A stretch of DNA of 64,000 nt from UBA4742 sp963785815. GTDB taxonomy: Bacteria; Actinomycetota; Acidimicrobiia; Acidimicrobiales; Acidimicrobilacustridaceae. Numbering within the stretch: the stretch's first letter is position 1; each line of letters opens with the position of its first letter. The translations under genes and the position numbers were made by a program. The stretch lies in assembly GCA_963785815.1 (NCBI GenBank), contig CAWAWN010000001.1:124001-188000 (forward strand). The letters run 5' to 3'. The notes below the pieces were generated by a model that was given only the letters and a program-made list of their open reading frames with translations, had not been told where the DNA came from and made no database searches. Of this stretch, positions 53,362 through 61,432 are shown in pieces.

Positions 53362-54921
53362 ATGTATCCCGGATCCTTCGCCCAGTCGCGCCCCGACCAC
53401 CCAGCCGTGATCATGGGGGCCACCGGCGAGACCGTGACCTACGCCCAGCTCGACGACGAGGCCCTGCGCCTGGCCCACCTGCTGTCGTCGGCGGGGCTCT
53501 CGCCCGGTGACCACGTGGCCTTCTGCATCGAGAACCAGGCCCACTTCCACGCAGTGGCCTGGGGGGCGCACTACGCCGGGCTCTACTACACGGCCATCAG
53601 CACCCGCCTCACCGCCGAGGAGACGGGCTACATCGTCAACGACTGCGGCGCCCGCGCCTTCCTGACGTCCGCCCAGCTGGCCGATCGGGCGGCCGAGCTG
53701 GTCGAGCTCACGCCGTCGGTCGAGCTGCGCCTGCTGGTGCCCAGCCCCGATGCTCCCGGCGTGACCGTGCCGGGCTACGACGACTACCTGGCCGCCCTGG
53801 CCCAGGCGTCCACCGAGCCCTTGGTCGACGCGGTGGCCGGCAAGGACATGCTCTACAGCTCCGGCACCACCGGGCGCCCCAAGGGGGTGAAGTCCTCGCC
53901 GCCGTCGGATCCGCTCGACACGCCGACGCCGGTCAACGGGCTGTGCCTCCTGCTGTTCGGCCTGACCGAGGACACGGTGTACCTGTCCCCGGCGCCGCTG
54001 TACCACTCGGCCCCGCTGCGCTTCAGCATGGCGGTGCACCAGTCGGGCGCCACGGTGGTGGTCATGGAGCACTTCGACGCCGAGGAGGCCCTGGCCCTCA
54101 TCGAGCGGTACCGGGTCACCTTCAGCCAGTGGGTGCCCACCATGTTCATCCGCATGCTCAAGCTGCCCGACGGGGCGCGCCGGGCCCACGACCTGTCCAG
54201 CCACCAGGTGGCGGTGCACGCCGCCGCGCCGTGCCCGGTGCAGGTCAAGGCGGCCATGATCGACTGGTGGGGGCCGATCCTGCACGAGTACTACGCCGGC
54301 ACCGAGGGCAACGGCTTCGTCTACACCAACGCCGAGGACTGGCTGGCCCACCCCGGCACCGTGGGGCGCAACCTGACCGGGGAGATCCACATCCTGGACG
54401 AGGAGGGCGAGGAGGTGCCCACCGGTGAGTCGGGCACCATCTGGTTCGGGGGGACGGCCGAGTTCGAGTACCACAACGACCCGGTCAAGACGGCCGAGTC
54501 GCGCCACCCCAAGGGCTGGAGCACGCTGGGGGACATCGGCCGGCTCGACGCCGACGGCTTCCTCTACCTGACCGACCGCAAGGCGTACATGATCATCTCC
54601 GGGGGCGTGAACATCTATCCCCAGGAAACCGAGAACCTGCTGTCGATGCACCCGCAGGTGGCCGACGTGGCCGTCATCGGCGTGCCCAACGAGGACTTCG
54701 GCGAGGAGGTCAAGGCCGTGGTGCAACCAGCCGAAGGCGTGACGCCGTCGCCCGAGCTCGAGCGCGAGCTGATCACGTACTGCCGTGAGCACCTGGCCGA
54801 CGTGAAGTGCCCCCGCAGCGTCGACTTCGTGGCCGAGCTGCCTCGCCACCCCACGGGCAAGCTCTACAAGCGCCTGGTGCGCGACCAGTACTGGGCGGGC
54901 CACGAGTCCAACCTCATCTGA
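53362..54921 (+). CDS. Acyl-CoA ligase (AMP-forming)
   Basis: A 519-residue adenylate-forming enzyme that activates a carboxylic acid with ATP and CoA. The ATP-binding P-loop is YSSGTTGRPKGVKSS, later HEYYAGTEGNGFVYTN and DRKAYMIISGGVNIYPQE are motifs of the ANL superfamily, and the C-terminal PTGKLYKRLVRDQ carries the catalytic Lys. Chain length and acid cannot be told. The ATG lies eight bases after TAGCGT. GDPD follows seven bases later. Confidence 0.94.
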   Translation: MYPGSFAQSRPDHPAVIMGATGETVTYAQLDDEALRLAHLLSSAGLSPGDHVAFCIENQAHFHAVAWGAHYAGLYYTAISTRLTAEETGYIVNDCGARAFLTSAQLADRAAELVELTPSVELRLLVPSPDAPGVTVPGYDDYLAALAQASTEPLVDAVAGKDMLYSSGTTGRPKGVKSSPPSDPLDTPTPVNGLCLLLFGLTEDTVYLSPAPLYHSAPLRFSMAVHQSGATVVVMEHFDAEEALALIERYRVTFSQWVPTMFIRMLKLPDGARRAHDLSSHQVAVHAAAPCPVQVKAAMIDWWGPILHEYYAGTEGNGFVYTNAEDWLAHPGTVGRNLTGEIHILDEEGEEVPTGESGTIWFGGTAEFEYHNDPVKTAESRHPKGWSTLGDIGRLDADGFLYLTDRKAYMIISGGVNIYPQETENLLSMHPQVADVAVIGVPNEDFGEEVKAVVQPAEGVTPSPELERELITYCREHLADVKCPRSVDFVAELPRHPTGKLYKRLVRDQYWAGHESNLI

Positions 54922-54928
54922 GGCGGCC

Positions 54929-55723
54929 GTGGCTGCGTCCCGCTTCGCCTTCCTGGACCAGGCCGAGCCCATCGCCTTCGCCCACCGCGGCGGGGCCGGG
55001 GACTGGCCCGAGAACACCATGCCCGCCTTCGAGGGTGCGGTGGCCCTGGGCTACCGCTACGTCGAGACCGACGTGCACGTCACCGCCGACGGCGTGCTGT
55101 GCGCCTTCCACGACGAGCGGCTCGACCGCGTCACCGACCGCACCGGCCTCATCCGCGAGCTGCCCTGGGCAGACGTGTCCCAGGCCCGGGTGGACGGCAC
55201 CGAGCCCATCCCCCGCCTAGACGACCTGCTCGAGACCTGGCCCGATCTCCGGGTGAACATCGATCCGAAGCACGACTCGGCCGTCGACGCCCTGGCCGCC
55301 ACCCTGCGGCGCCACCAGGCCATCGATCGGGTGTGCCTCGGTGCCTTCTCCGATCGGCGGCTGGCCCGCCTGCGCAACCTGCTGGGCCCCGGCCTGTGCA
55401 CCTCGCTGGGGCCGGCCGGCGTGACCCGCTTGCGGGCGGCCAGCTACGGCAGCCCCAGCGGACGCCTCGACGCCGGGTGCGTGCAGGTCCCTCCGGTCCA
55501 GGGCCGGGTCACCCTCGTCGACCGCCGTTTCGTGGCCGCCGCCCATCGCCGGGGGCTGGCCGTGCACGTGTGGACCATCGACGACCCCGCCGAGATGGTG
55601 CGCCTGCTCGACCTGGAGGTGGACGGGATCATGACCGACCGCCCCGCCGTGCTCAAGCAGGTGCTGGTCGATCGGGGTCAGTGGCCGGGCTCGACGCCCG
55701 AGGGATCAGCACCTCGGGGTTGA
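54929..55723 (+). CDS. Glycerophosphodiester phosphodiesterase family protein (second copy)
   Basis: A 264-residue GDPD-family protein. AFAHRGGAGDWPENTMPAFE is the catalytic N-terminal signature, ETDVHVTADGVLCAFHDERL follows, and NIDPKHDS supplies a metal ligand. The start is GTG 54929. It differs from the copy at 5 kb. Its last 71 bases overlap the 3' end of the FAD oxidase gene on the other strand. Confidence 0.9.
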   Translation: MAASRFAFLDQAEPIAFAHRGGAGDWPENTMPAFEGAVALGYRYVETDVHVTADGVLCAFHDERLDRVTDRTGLIRELPWADVSQARVDGTEPIPRLDDLLETWPDLRVNIDPKHDSAVDALAATLRRHQAIDRVCLGAFSDRRLARLRNLLGPGLCTSLGPAGVTRLRAASYGSPSGRLDAGCVQVPPVQGRVTLVDRRFVAAAHRRGLAVHVWTIDDPAEMVRLLDLEVDGIMTDRPAVLKQVLVDRGQWPGSTPEGSAPRG

Positions 55724-57050
55724 GGATCCCGGCCGGGTCGAGGGCGCGCTTGATGGCGGCGAAGACCTCGATCTCGGTGGCCGACCGGTTCAGCCCGAGC
55801 CAGGCGCGCTTGGCCGCCCCGATGCCGTGCTCGGCGGAGATGGAGCCGCCGCGGTCGGCCACCAGGTGCAGCACCGTGTCGTCCACCCGCTCGTCGTCGG
55901 GGGCCAGGCCGGTCACGTTCACGTGGATGTTGCCGTCGCCCAGGTGACCGAACTGCCAGACCCGGGCGTGGGGGGCCACGGTCCGGACCCGCTCGTCCAC
56001 GTCGGCCACGAACGCGGCGAGCTGCCCCAGGGGCAGGGTCACGTCCAGTTTGTGGGGAGGTCCCAACGTGTTGATGGCCGGCGTGTGGTCGTGGCGGTAG
56101 GCCCACAGCGACTCGGCCCCGGACCGGTCCGTGGCCACCACCGAGCCGACCACCCCGGCGTCGGCGGCCACGGCGTGGCCGAGCGCGGCGGCGGCCCGCC
56201 CGTCCACCTCGGCGCGGGCCTCGACCAGCACCATCGCGGGCCAGCGGTCGGGGGTGGGCGGCGGTCGCTCGAAGGCCCGACAGACCAGCTCCACGCCGTC
56301 GGCCAACATGAGCTCGGCCGCGCTCAGGCCGGGGACCGCGGACCGGAGGCGGGACACGGCCGCCACGGCGTCGGCCACGGTGGCGAACCCGACCAGGGCC
56401 ACGCATCGGTCGCGCTCGTCGGGCACCAGCTGCAGGCGGGCCGCGGTGATCACCGCCAGCGTGCCCTCGCTGCCGCACAGCAGACCGGCCAGGTCGTAGC
56501 CGGTGTTGTCCTTGGCCAACCCGCCGAGGTGGCGCACGACGCGCCCGTCGGCCAGCACGGCCTCGATGCCGGCCAGCTGGGCCCGGGTGGTGCCCCATCG
56601 CAGCACGTGCACCCCGCCGGCGTTGGTGGCGATGGTGCCCCCCACGGTCGCCGTGTCGCGTGCCGCGAAGTCGACGGCGTAGGTGAGGCCGTGGGGCGCC
56701 GCCGCCTCGGCCACCGCCGCCAGGGTGACCCCGGCTCCGACCGTGACCTGCGCGGCGAGCGGATCCACCGGGCCGATGTGGTCGAGCCGTCGCAGGTCCA
56801 CGACGAGCTCGCCGTGGAGCGGCACGCCTCCGCCGACCAGCCCGGTGTTGCCGCCCTGGGGCACCACGGCCACGGACCGGTCGTGGCACAGGGCCAGGAT
56901 CCGGGCCACCTGGTCGACGTCGGCGGGGCGGACGACGGCCGGCGTCGACCCCACGAAGCGGCCGGTCCAGTCGGTGCTGGCGTCGCGGGTGCGGTCCGGA
57001 TCGGTGATGACGTGGTCAGCTCCCACGACCGCGGCCAGCGCATCGAGCAT
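55653..57050 (-). CDS. FAD-linked oxidase, GlcD/D-lactate dehydrogenase-like
   Basis: A 465-residue flavoprotein of the vanillyl-alcohol-oxidase fold. VVPQGGNTGLVGGGVPLHGE and GGTIATNAGGVHVLRWGTTR are FAD-binding signatures. The C-terminal domain has HARVWQFGHLGDGNIHVNV and ISAEHGIGAAKRAWL, typical of GlcD-type enzymes that oxidise 2-hydroxy acids. ATG 57050 is chosen over one five codons upstream to give the normal N-terminus. The end overlaps the convergent GDPD gene by 71 bases. Confidence 0.9.
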   Translation of the reverse strand: MLDALAAVVGADHVITDPDRTRDASTDWTGRFVGSTPAVVRPADVDQVARILALCHDRSVAVVPQGGNTGLVGGGVPLHGELVVDLRRLDHIGPVDPLAAQVTVGAGVTLAAVAEAAAPHGLTYAVDFAARDTATVGGTIATNAGGVHVLRWGTTRAQLAGIEAVLADGRVVRHLGGLAKDNTGYDLAGLLCGSEGTLAVITAARLQLVPDERDRCVALVGFATVADAVAAVSRLRSAVPGLSAAELMLADGVELVCRAFERPPPTPDRWPAMVLVEARAEVDGRAAAALGHAVAADAGVVGSVVATDRSGAESLWAYRHDHTPAINTLGPPHKLDVTLPLGQLAAFVADVDERVRTVAPHARVWQFGHLGDGNIHVNVTGLAPDDERVDDTVLHLVADRGGSISAEHGIGAAKRAWLGLNRSATEIEVFAAIKRALDPAGILNPEVLIPRASSPATDPDRPAPA

Positions 57051-57067
57051 GTGCCATCCTCGCACCC

Positions 57068-58657
57068 GTGGCTTCTCGTGCCCATGGTGCCCCGCTGCGC
57101 ACCCACTACGCGGCCCAGGGCATGGTGTGCAGCGTCGACCCGCTGGCCTCGGCTGCCGGCGTGGCGCTGTTGCGCGCCGGGGGGACGGCCGCTGACGCGG
57201 CCGTGGCCACCAGCGCGGTGCTGGCCGTCACCACCCCGCACATGTGCGGCATGGGCGGTGACCTGTTCGCCCTGGTCCACGACGGCTCGGTGGCCGCGCT
57301 GGACAGCTCTGGGCGCGCCGGGTCGGGCGCGGATCCCGATCGGCTGTGGTCGGAGGGGGCCCGCCGCATGCCCTTCGAGCTGGACATCCGTTCGGTCACC
57401 GTGCCCGGGTGCGTCGACGGGTGGTTGGCCCTTCACGAGCGCTACGGGTGCCTCGGGCTCGAACAGGCGCTGGCTCCGGCCATCGGCTACGCCCGCGACG
57501 GCTTCCCCGCCGGTGCGCTGCTGGCCTCCATGGTGCCCCTGGTCGTCGGGCGCCCCGGGGCCGAGGACTTCGGCCCCGGACCTCGCCTGCGAGCCGGAAC
57601 CGTGCTCACCCGTCCCGGGGTGGCGCGGGCTCTCGAGGCGGTGGTCCGCCACGGCCGCGACGGCTTCTACGGGGGTGAGTTCGGCCAGGGGCTGCTCGAG
57701 CTGGGGGCGGGCGAGTACCGACCCGACGACCTGGCCCGCCCGCTGGCCGGCTGGGTCGTGCCGCTGGGCCGGCGGGCGTGGGGGGCGGACGTGTGGACCA
57801 CCCCTCCGGCCTCGCAGGGGTACCTGAGCCTGGCCGGCGCCATCCTGGCCGAGGGGCTCGAGCTGCCCGACGACGTCGCCGACCCGGCGTGGCCGCACCT
57901 GCTGTCGGAGTGCGCCCGCCTGGCCGCCTTCGACCGCCCGGCGCGGCTGCACGCCGACGCCGACCCCGACGAGCTGCTGGACCCGGCCGAGCTGGATCGC
58001 AGGCGCTCCTGGATCAGGCCCGACCGGGTGGCGCCACGGCCCTCGCCGGGAGACGGCGGGGGCACCATCCACCTGGCCGTGGTGGATGCCGAGCGGATGG
58101 GCGTCTCGCTCATCCAGAGCAACGCCAGCGGCTTCGGCTCCGGCCTGTTCGAGCCCCGCACCGGCATCAACCTGCACAACCGAGGCATCGGCTTCGCCCT
58201 CACCCCCGGCCACCCGGCCCGCTACGGGCCCGGTCGGCGCCCGCCCCACACCCTCTCCCCCGCCCTGATCACCCACCCCGACGGGCGGCTGCAGGCGGTG
58301 CTGGGCTCGATGGGTGGGGACGCGCAGCCCCAGATCGTGCTGCAGCTGCTGGCTCGGCACCTGCGCCACGGGCAGTCGCCGGCCCGGGCCGTGCACGAGC
58401 CGCGGTTCGCGCTGGCGCGCCACGCCCCCGGGCCCGGGTTCGACACCTGGGAGGACCCGAGCCTGCTCGGCATCGACGTCGAGGCGGACGCCCCGGCCGC
58501 CTGGGTCCCCGGCCTCCAAGCCCGTGGCCACGACGTGCGGGTGGTCGAGCCGGCCAACCACGGGATGGGCCACGCCCACCTCATCGCGGTGGACGGCGAC
58601 ACCCTGGCCGGCGCCAGCGACTGGCGGTCGGGTACCGGTTCAGCGTGGGGATATTGA
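57068..58657 (+). CDS. Gamma-glutamyltransferase family protein
   Basis: A 529-residue Ntn-hydrolase. The autoprocessing site is GGGTIHLAVVD, where the Thr becomes the N-terminal nucleophile, and SGFGSGLFEPRTGINLHNRG and LGSMGGDAQPQIVLQLLA are family motifs. There is no clear signal peptide, so glutathione transfer outside the cell is not certain; related proteins include cephalosporin acylases. The start GTG 57068 is divergent from the FAD oxidase gene by 17 bases. Confidence 0.9.
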   Translation: MASRAHGAPLRTHYAAQGMVCSVDPLASAAGVALLRAGGTAADAAVATSAVLAVTTPHMCGMGGDLFALVHDGSVAALDSSGRAGSGADPDRLWSEGARRMPFELDIRSVTVPGCVDGWLALHERYGCLGLEQALAPAIGYARDGFPAGALLASMVPLVVGRPGAEDFGPGPRLRAGTVLTRPGVARALEAVVRHGRDGFYGGEFGQGLLELGAGEYRPDDLARPLAGWVVPLGRRAWGADVWTTPPASQGYLSLAGAILAEGLELPDDVADPAWPHLLSECARLAAFDRPARLHADADPDELLDPAELDRRRSWIRPDRVAPRPSPGDGGGTIHLAVVDAERMGVSLIQSNASGFGSGLFEPRTGINLHNRGIGFALTPGHPARYGPGRRPPHTLSPALITHPDGRLQAVLGSMGGDAQPQIVLQLLARHLRHGQSPARAVHEPRFALARHAPGPGFDTWEDPSLLGIDVEADAPAAWVPGLQARGHDVRVVEPANHGMGHAHLIAVDGDTLAGASDWRSGTGSAWGY

Positions 58658-58676
58658 GGCGGCGGAACAGCGTGCA

Positions 58677-58741
58677 GCCGCTCGACCGATGACACCCAGA
58701 TGCCGAAGGCGCCCGCAGGGAGGCTTGCCGACCGAAGGGCC
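58677..58741. repeat. Dispersed intergenic repeat, copy B
   Basis: Matches copy A at 25499-25562, with the strongest similarity over 58691-58741. Like copy A it lies between convergent genes and ends at the stop of the minus-strand gene. Confidence 0.75.
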
Positions 58742-58743
58742 GA

Positions 58744-59529
58744 TCAGTAGGGCCACTCCTGCTGCGGGTCGTGACCCAGGCGCACGGCCAGGTGGCGCTG
58801 GTGGCCGAGGATGAGGCCCTTGTACACCACGTTGCGCACGAACCAGGGCAGCTCGGCCAGCTGGCGGGCGACGTTCACCACCGTCTCCACCGGACCCAGG
58901 CGGGACCGGCGGAACTCGGTCATGGAGCCGGCCCGGCCCAGGTAGCGCCACCGCGGCGACCAGGTGAGGCTGGTCAGGATGGCCCCGGTCACGCCCACCG
59001 AGCTGAACGAGTCGTGGATCAGCAGGGTGCCGCCCGGGGGCACCCGCGCGCCCCATCGGCGGATGTCGTCTCGGGCCGGCCGGTAGCGGTGGGCGCCGTC
59101 GATGTAGAGCAGCTCGACCGGGCCGTCGTGGTCGGCCAGCGCGTCCTGGGACCAGCGACGCAGGTAGGTGACGCGGTCGGCCACCCCGGCGTCGGCCAGG
59201 TTGCGCTGGAAGATCTGGCTGTCGGACTCGGCCTCGACGTCCATGCCCGAGATCTCCTGAGGGCCCCGGTCGTTGCCGGCGTGGGGGTCGATGGCTGTGA
59301 CCGAGGTGCCCGCCGGCGCGGCCGAGGCCAGCACGATGGTGGAGCGGCCCTGGAAGCTGCCCACCTCGACCACCTGGTCGCCCGGGCGCAGGGCCTGCGC
59401 CGACTCCCACAGCAGCCGGGCCTGGTCGTCGGTCATCCACCCCGAGATGTCGGCCACCCGGTCGAGGACCGCCTCGAAGCAGTCAGCGGCGTCGGGTGGC
59501 TCCGGCGGGCGGTCGGTGTCGGCAGGCAC
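58744..59529 (-). CDS. Class I SAM-dependent methyltransferase (Methyltransf_24 type)
   Basis: A 261-residue protein. VVEVGSFQGRSTIVLASAAP is the SAM-binding motif I, VELLYIDGAHRYRPARDDI and GGTLLIHDSFSSVGVTGAIL follow, as in CmcI/Methyltransf_24-like enzymes. The substrate is unknown. GTG 59529 is chosen because TACAGT lies nine bases before it; the frame runs open far upstream. It is divergent from the secreted transglycosylase gene. Confidence 0.82.
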   Translation of the reverse strand: MPADTDRPPEPPDAADCFEAVLDRVADISGWMTDDQARLLWESAQALRPGDQVVEVGSFQGRSTIVLASAAPAGTSVTAIDPHAGNDRGPQEISGMDVEAESDSQIFQRNLADAGVADRVTYLRRWSQDALADHDGPVELLYIDGAHRYRPARDDIRRWGARVPPGGTLLIHDSFSSVGVTGAILTSLTWSPRWRYLGRAGSMTEFRRSRLGPVETVVNVARQLAELPWFVRNVVYKGLILGHQRHLAVRLGHDPQQEWPY

Positions 59530-59538
59530 GAGCCAGCC

Positions 59539-59544
59539 ACTGTA
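59539..59544 (-). promoter_or_regulatory. -10 element of the methyltransferase gene
   Basis: TACAGT, nine bases, GTG 59529. Confidence 0.45.
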
Positions 59545-59595
59545 CCGGCCGCCGCGGGGGCGGATGCCGCCGCGGCGGCCGGTTGCCGGGCGAGA

Positions 59596-60879
59596 ATGGA
59601 TCGGGTGCGTGTCCTGTCGGCCCTCGTGGCGTGGGCGGTCCTGTCGGTGGCCCCGGTGGCGCCGGTGGTCGCCGCGGCCCAGACCCCGTCGACGTCGGGG
59701 CCCACCACCACCCTGACCCCTCCCGCCACCGCCGCGTCGCCGGACGCTCCGCCCCCGGTCCAGGACAGCCGGCTCTCCCCGGCCCTGGTGGGCGTGGCCG
59801 TGTCCAGCTCGGCCTACCAGGCCGCGCAGCACGCCTACGCCCGCGACTGGAGCCGCCGCCTCGACGCCCTTGCCCGCCAAGCGGCGGCCGACACCCGCCT
59901 CGGGCAGCTGGCCGCCACGCAGGCGGCGCTCTCCGCCGACCTCACCGCCGCCACCCGGCGTCACGACCAGGCCGAGGCCGAGGTGGTGCGCCTGCGGGCC
60001 TCCCTGCGGGTGCTGGGCATCGCCCTGTACGTCCAGGGCGGGCCGGACCCCACCGGGGTGTCGGTGCTGGATCCGGCCCAGGCCAGTGCCGCCGCCAGGT
60101 CGGAGGTCCTGGTGGACACGGTGGCCCACGACTCGATCGTGGCTCTCGTCCAGGACCAGGCCGTGGTCACCGCCACGCACGCCCAGGCCACCCACGACCT
60201 GACCGGGCTGGCGGACGTGAGCCGGGCCCAGGCCCAGACCCAGGCGCAGCTGACCCAGGCCCAGCGCGACCAGGTGTCGGCCGACACGGCCGTGGCCCGG
60301 GATCGCACCCGGGTGGCCGATGCGCGGCTGACCGCCTCGGTCACGGGCACGGACCTGACCCTGGTGGTGCTCGACGCCTACTGGCGGGCCGCGGCGCGGA
60401 TGGCCGCGCAGCAGCCGGCGTGCCAGCTGAGCTGGCCGGCCCTGGCCGGGATCGGCCGGGTGGAGAGCCGCAACGGCACCTTCGGCGGCGACTCGGTGAG
60501 CGCCGCGGGCGAGGAGGCCACGCCCATCATCGGCATCCCCCTCGACGGCACCGACGGCACCCAGCGCATCGCCGACACCGACGGCGGCGCCCTCGACCAG
60601 GACCCCGTGTACGACCACGCCGTGGGCCCCATGCAGATCCTGCCCTCGGCCTGGCGACGCTACGGCCTCGACGGCAACGGCGACGGCCAGCGCGACCCCC
60701 AGAACCTCTACGACGCCGCCGTGGCCGCGGCGGTCATGCTGTGCCGCTACGGCCCGCTCGACGCCGATGCCGGCCTGTCCCGCACCTTCTTCCACTACAA
60801 CCCGTCCGACGCCTACGTGGCCGAGGTCCTCGGCTACACGCACGCGTACCAGGCCTTCGTGGTCCCGCCCGTCACGTGA
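59596..60879 (+). CDS. Secreted lytic-transglycosylase-like protein
   Basis: A 427-residue exported protein. A signal peptide (LSALVAWAVLSVAPVAPVVA) is followed by a Thr/Pro-rich linker and a long Ala/Gln-rich coiled coil (about 85-250). The C-terminal domain is of the MltB/SLT type, with AGIGRVESRNG holding the catalytic Glu and AVGPMQILPSAWRRYGLDG following. It should cut peptidoglycan glycan strands. The start could also be GTG 59605, giving the same signal peptide. Confidence 0.85.
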   Translation: MDRVRVLSALVAWAVLSVAPVAPVVAAAQTPSTSGPTTTLTPPATAASPDAPPPVQDSRLSPALVGVAVSSSAYQAAQHAYARDWSRRLDALARQAAADTRLGQLAATQAALSADLTAATRRHDQAEAEVVRLRASLRVLGIALYVQGGPDPTGVSVLDPAQASAAARSEVLVDTVAHDSIVALVQDQAVVTATHAQATHDLTGLADVSRAQAQTQAQLTQAQRDQVSADTAVARDRTRVADARLTASVTGTDLTLVVLDAYWRAAARMAAQQPACQLSWPALAGIGRVESRNGTFGGDSVSAAGEEATPIIGIPLDGTDGTQRIADTDGGALDQDPVYDHAVGPMQILPSAWRRYGLDGNGDGQRDPQNLYDAAVAAAVMLCRYGPLDADAGLSRTFFHYNPSDAYVAEVLGYTHAYQAFVVPPVT

Positions 60880-61252
60880 TGTGGAAATCCCTGGTGACAA
60901 CTCGCCGTCGCCTGGGGACGAGGAAGGAATGTGTGGGGACAACCCTGGGGATCGGCGATTGGCGCTTGACCATCGGGCGGCGGTGGCGGAATGTGCTCTA
61001 CAGCCCGGCTGACACAGCGAGCGGCCAGGGACGGACCGAGGGGCAACCCGAGGCGAGGACCGGGTCGGGAGCTGCGGGAACCGGTTGGAGGGGAAACCGA
61101 AGGGGCAACCCGGAGGCGGAACCGAAGGCCGGGGAACGAGTGCAGCAGGGTGAGGAACAGGAGTCCCGCCCCTCCCTTCGGGGAGAACGGCAGGTCGAAG
61201 GGGTCGAGCACTCGGCGCCGGAGACGTGTGGGGGCTCCTGGTTCGCACGGGT

Positions 61253-61301
61253 CGGCCCCGAGAGGCAGAACCGGCTTCGGCCGGACCGCTTCTCGGGGCC
61301 G
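61253..61301 (+). ncRNA. Structured RNA element with UUCG hairpin (candidate)
   Basis: An outer stem of about 14 pairs (GGCCCCGAGAGGC with GCTTCTCGGGGCC, plus a closing C-G) encloses an inner CCGGC-TTCG-GCCGG hairpin, with a small internal loop (AGAA opposite ACC). The inner loop is the very stable UUCG type. It could be part of a small RNA or a terminator-like element. No database family was recognised. Confidence 0.4.
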
Positions 61302-61355
61302 CTGTGCGTTTTCGAACCAGCATCGACAACGCGACCGAAAGGGGCCGTTGGGTTA

Positions 61356-61384
61356 TTGACAGAGTGCTAGTCCAAGCCTAGGTT
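61356..61384 (+). promoter_or_regulatory. Sigma70-type promoter of the ABC importer operon
   Basis: TTGACA at 61356-61361 and TAGGTT at 61379-61384 are separated by exactly 17 bases. Transcription should start near 61391, leaving a leader of about 42 bases before the TTG start. Confidence 0.75.
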
Positions 61385-61432
61385 CGCAAGCCTGTGGCCG
61401 GAGTCACAGCTGATTGCCTAGGGGGAACCACA

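Larger units (their letters stand above)
60880..61432. other. Non-coding interval with hairpins and a promoter
   Basis: No convincing gene is seen in these 553 bases; all long frames are of low complexity. It contains GNRA-type hairpins (GGG-GCAA-CCC at 61040-61049 and 61102-61111), a CTCCC-TTCG-GGGAG hairpin at 61172-61185, a larger structure at 61253-61301, and the promoter at 61356-61384. The 60900-60960 part has TGTGG-containing strings that faintly resemble DnaA boxes. Confidence 0.6.

Noticed and set aside
60895..60960. DnaA-box-like strings (TGTGGAAAT, TGGTGACAA, TGTGGGGACAA)
   Set aside because: None matches the consensus TTGTCCACA exactly, and dnaA, dnaN and other origin genes are absent nearby, so an origin is not supported.
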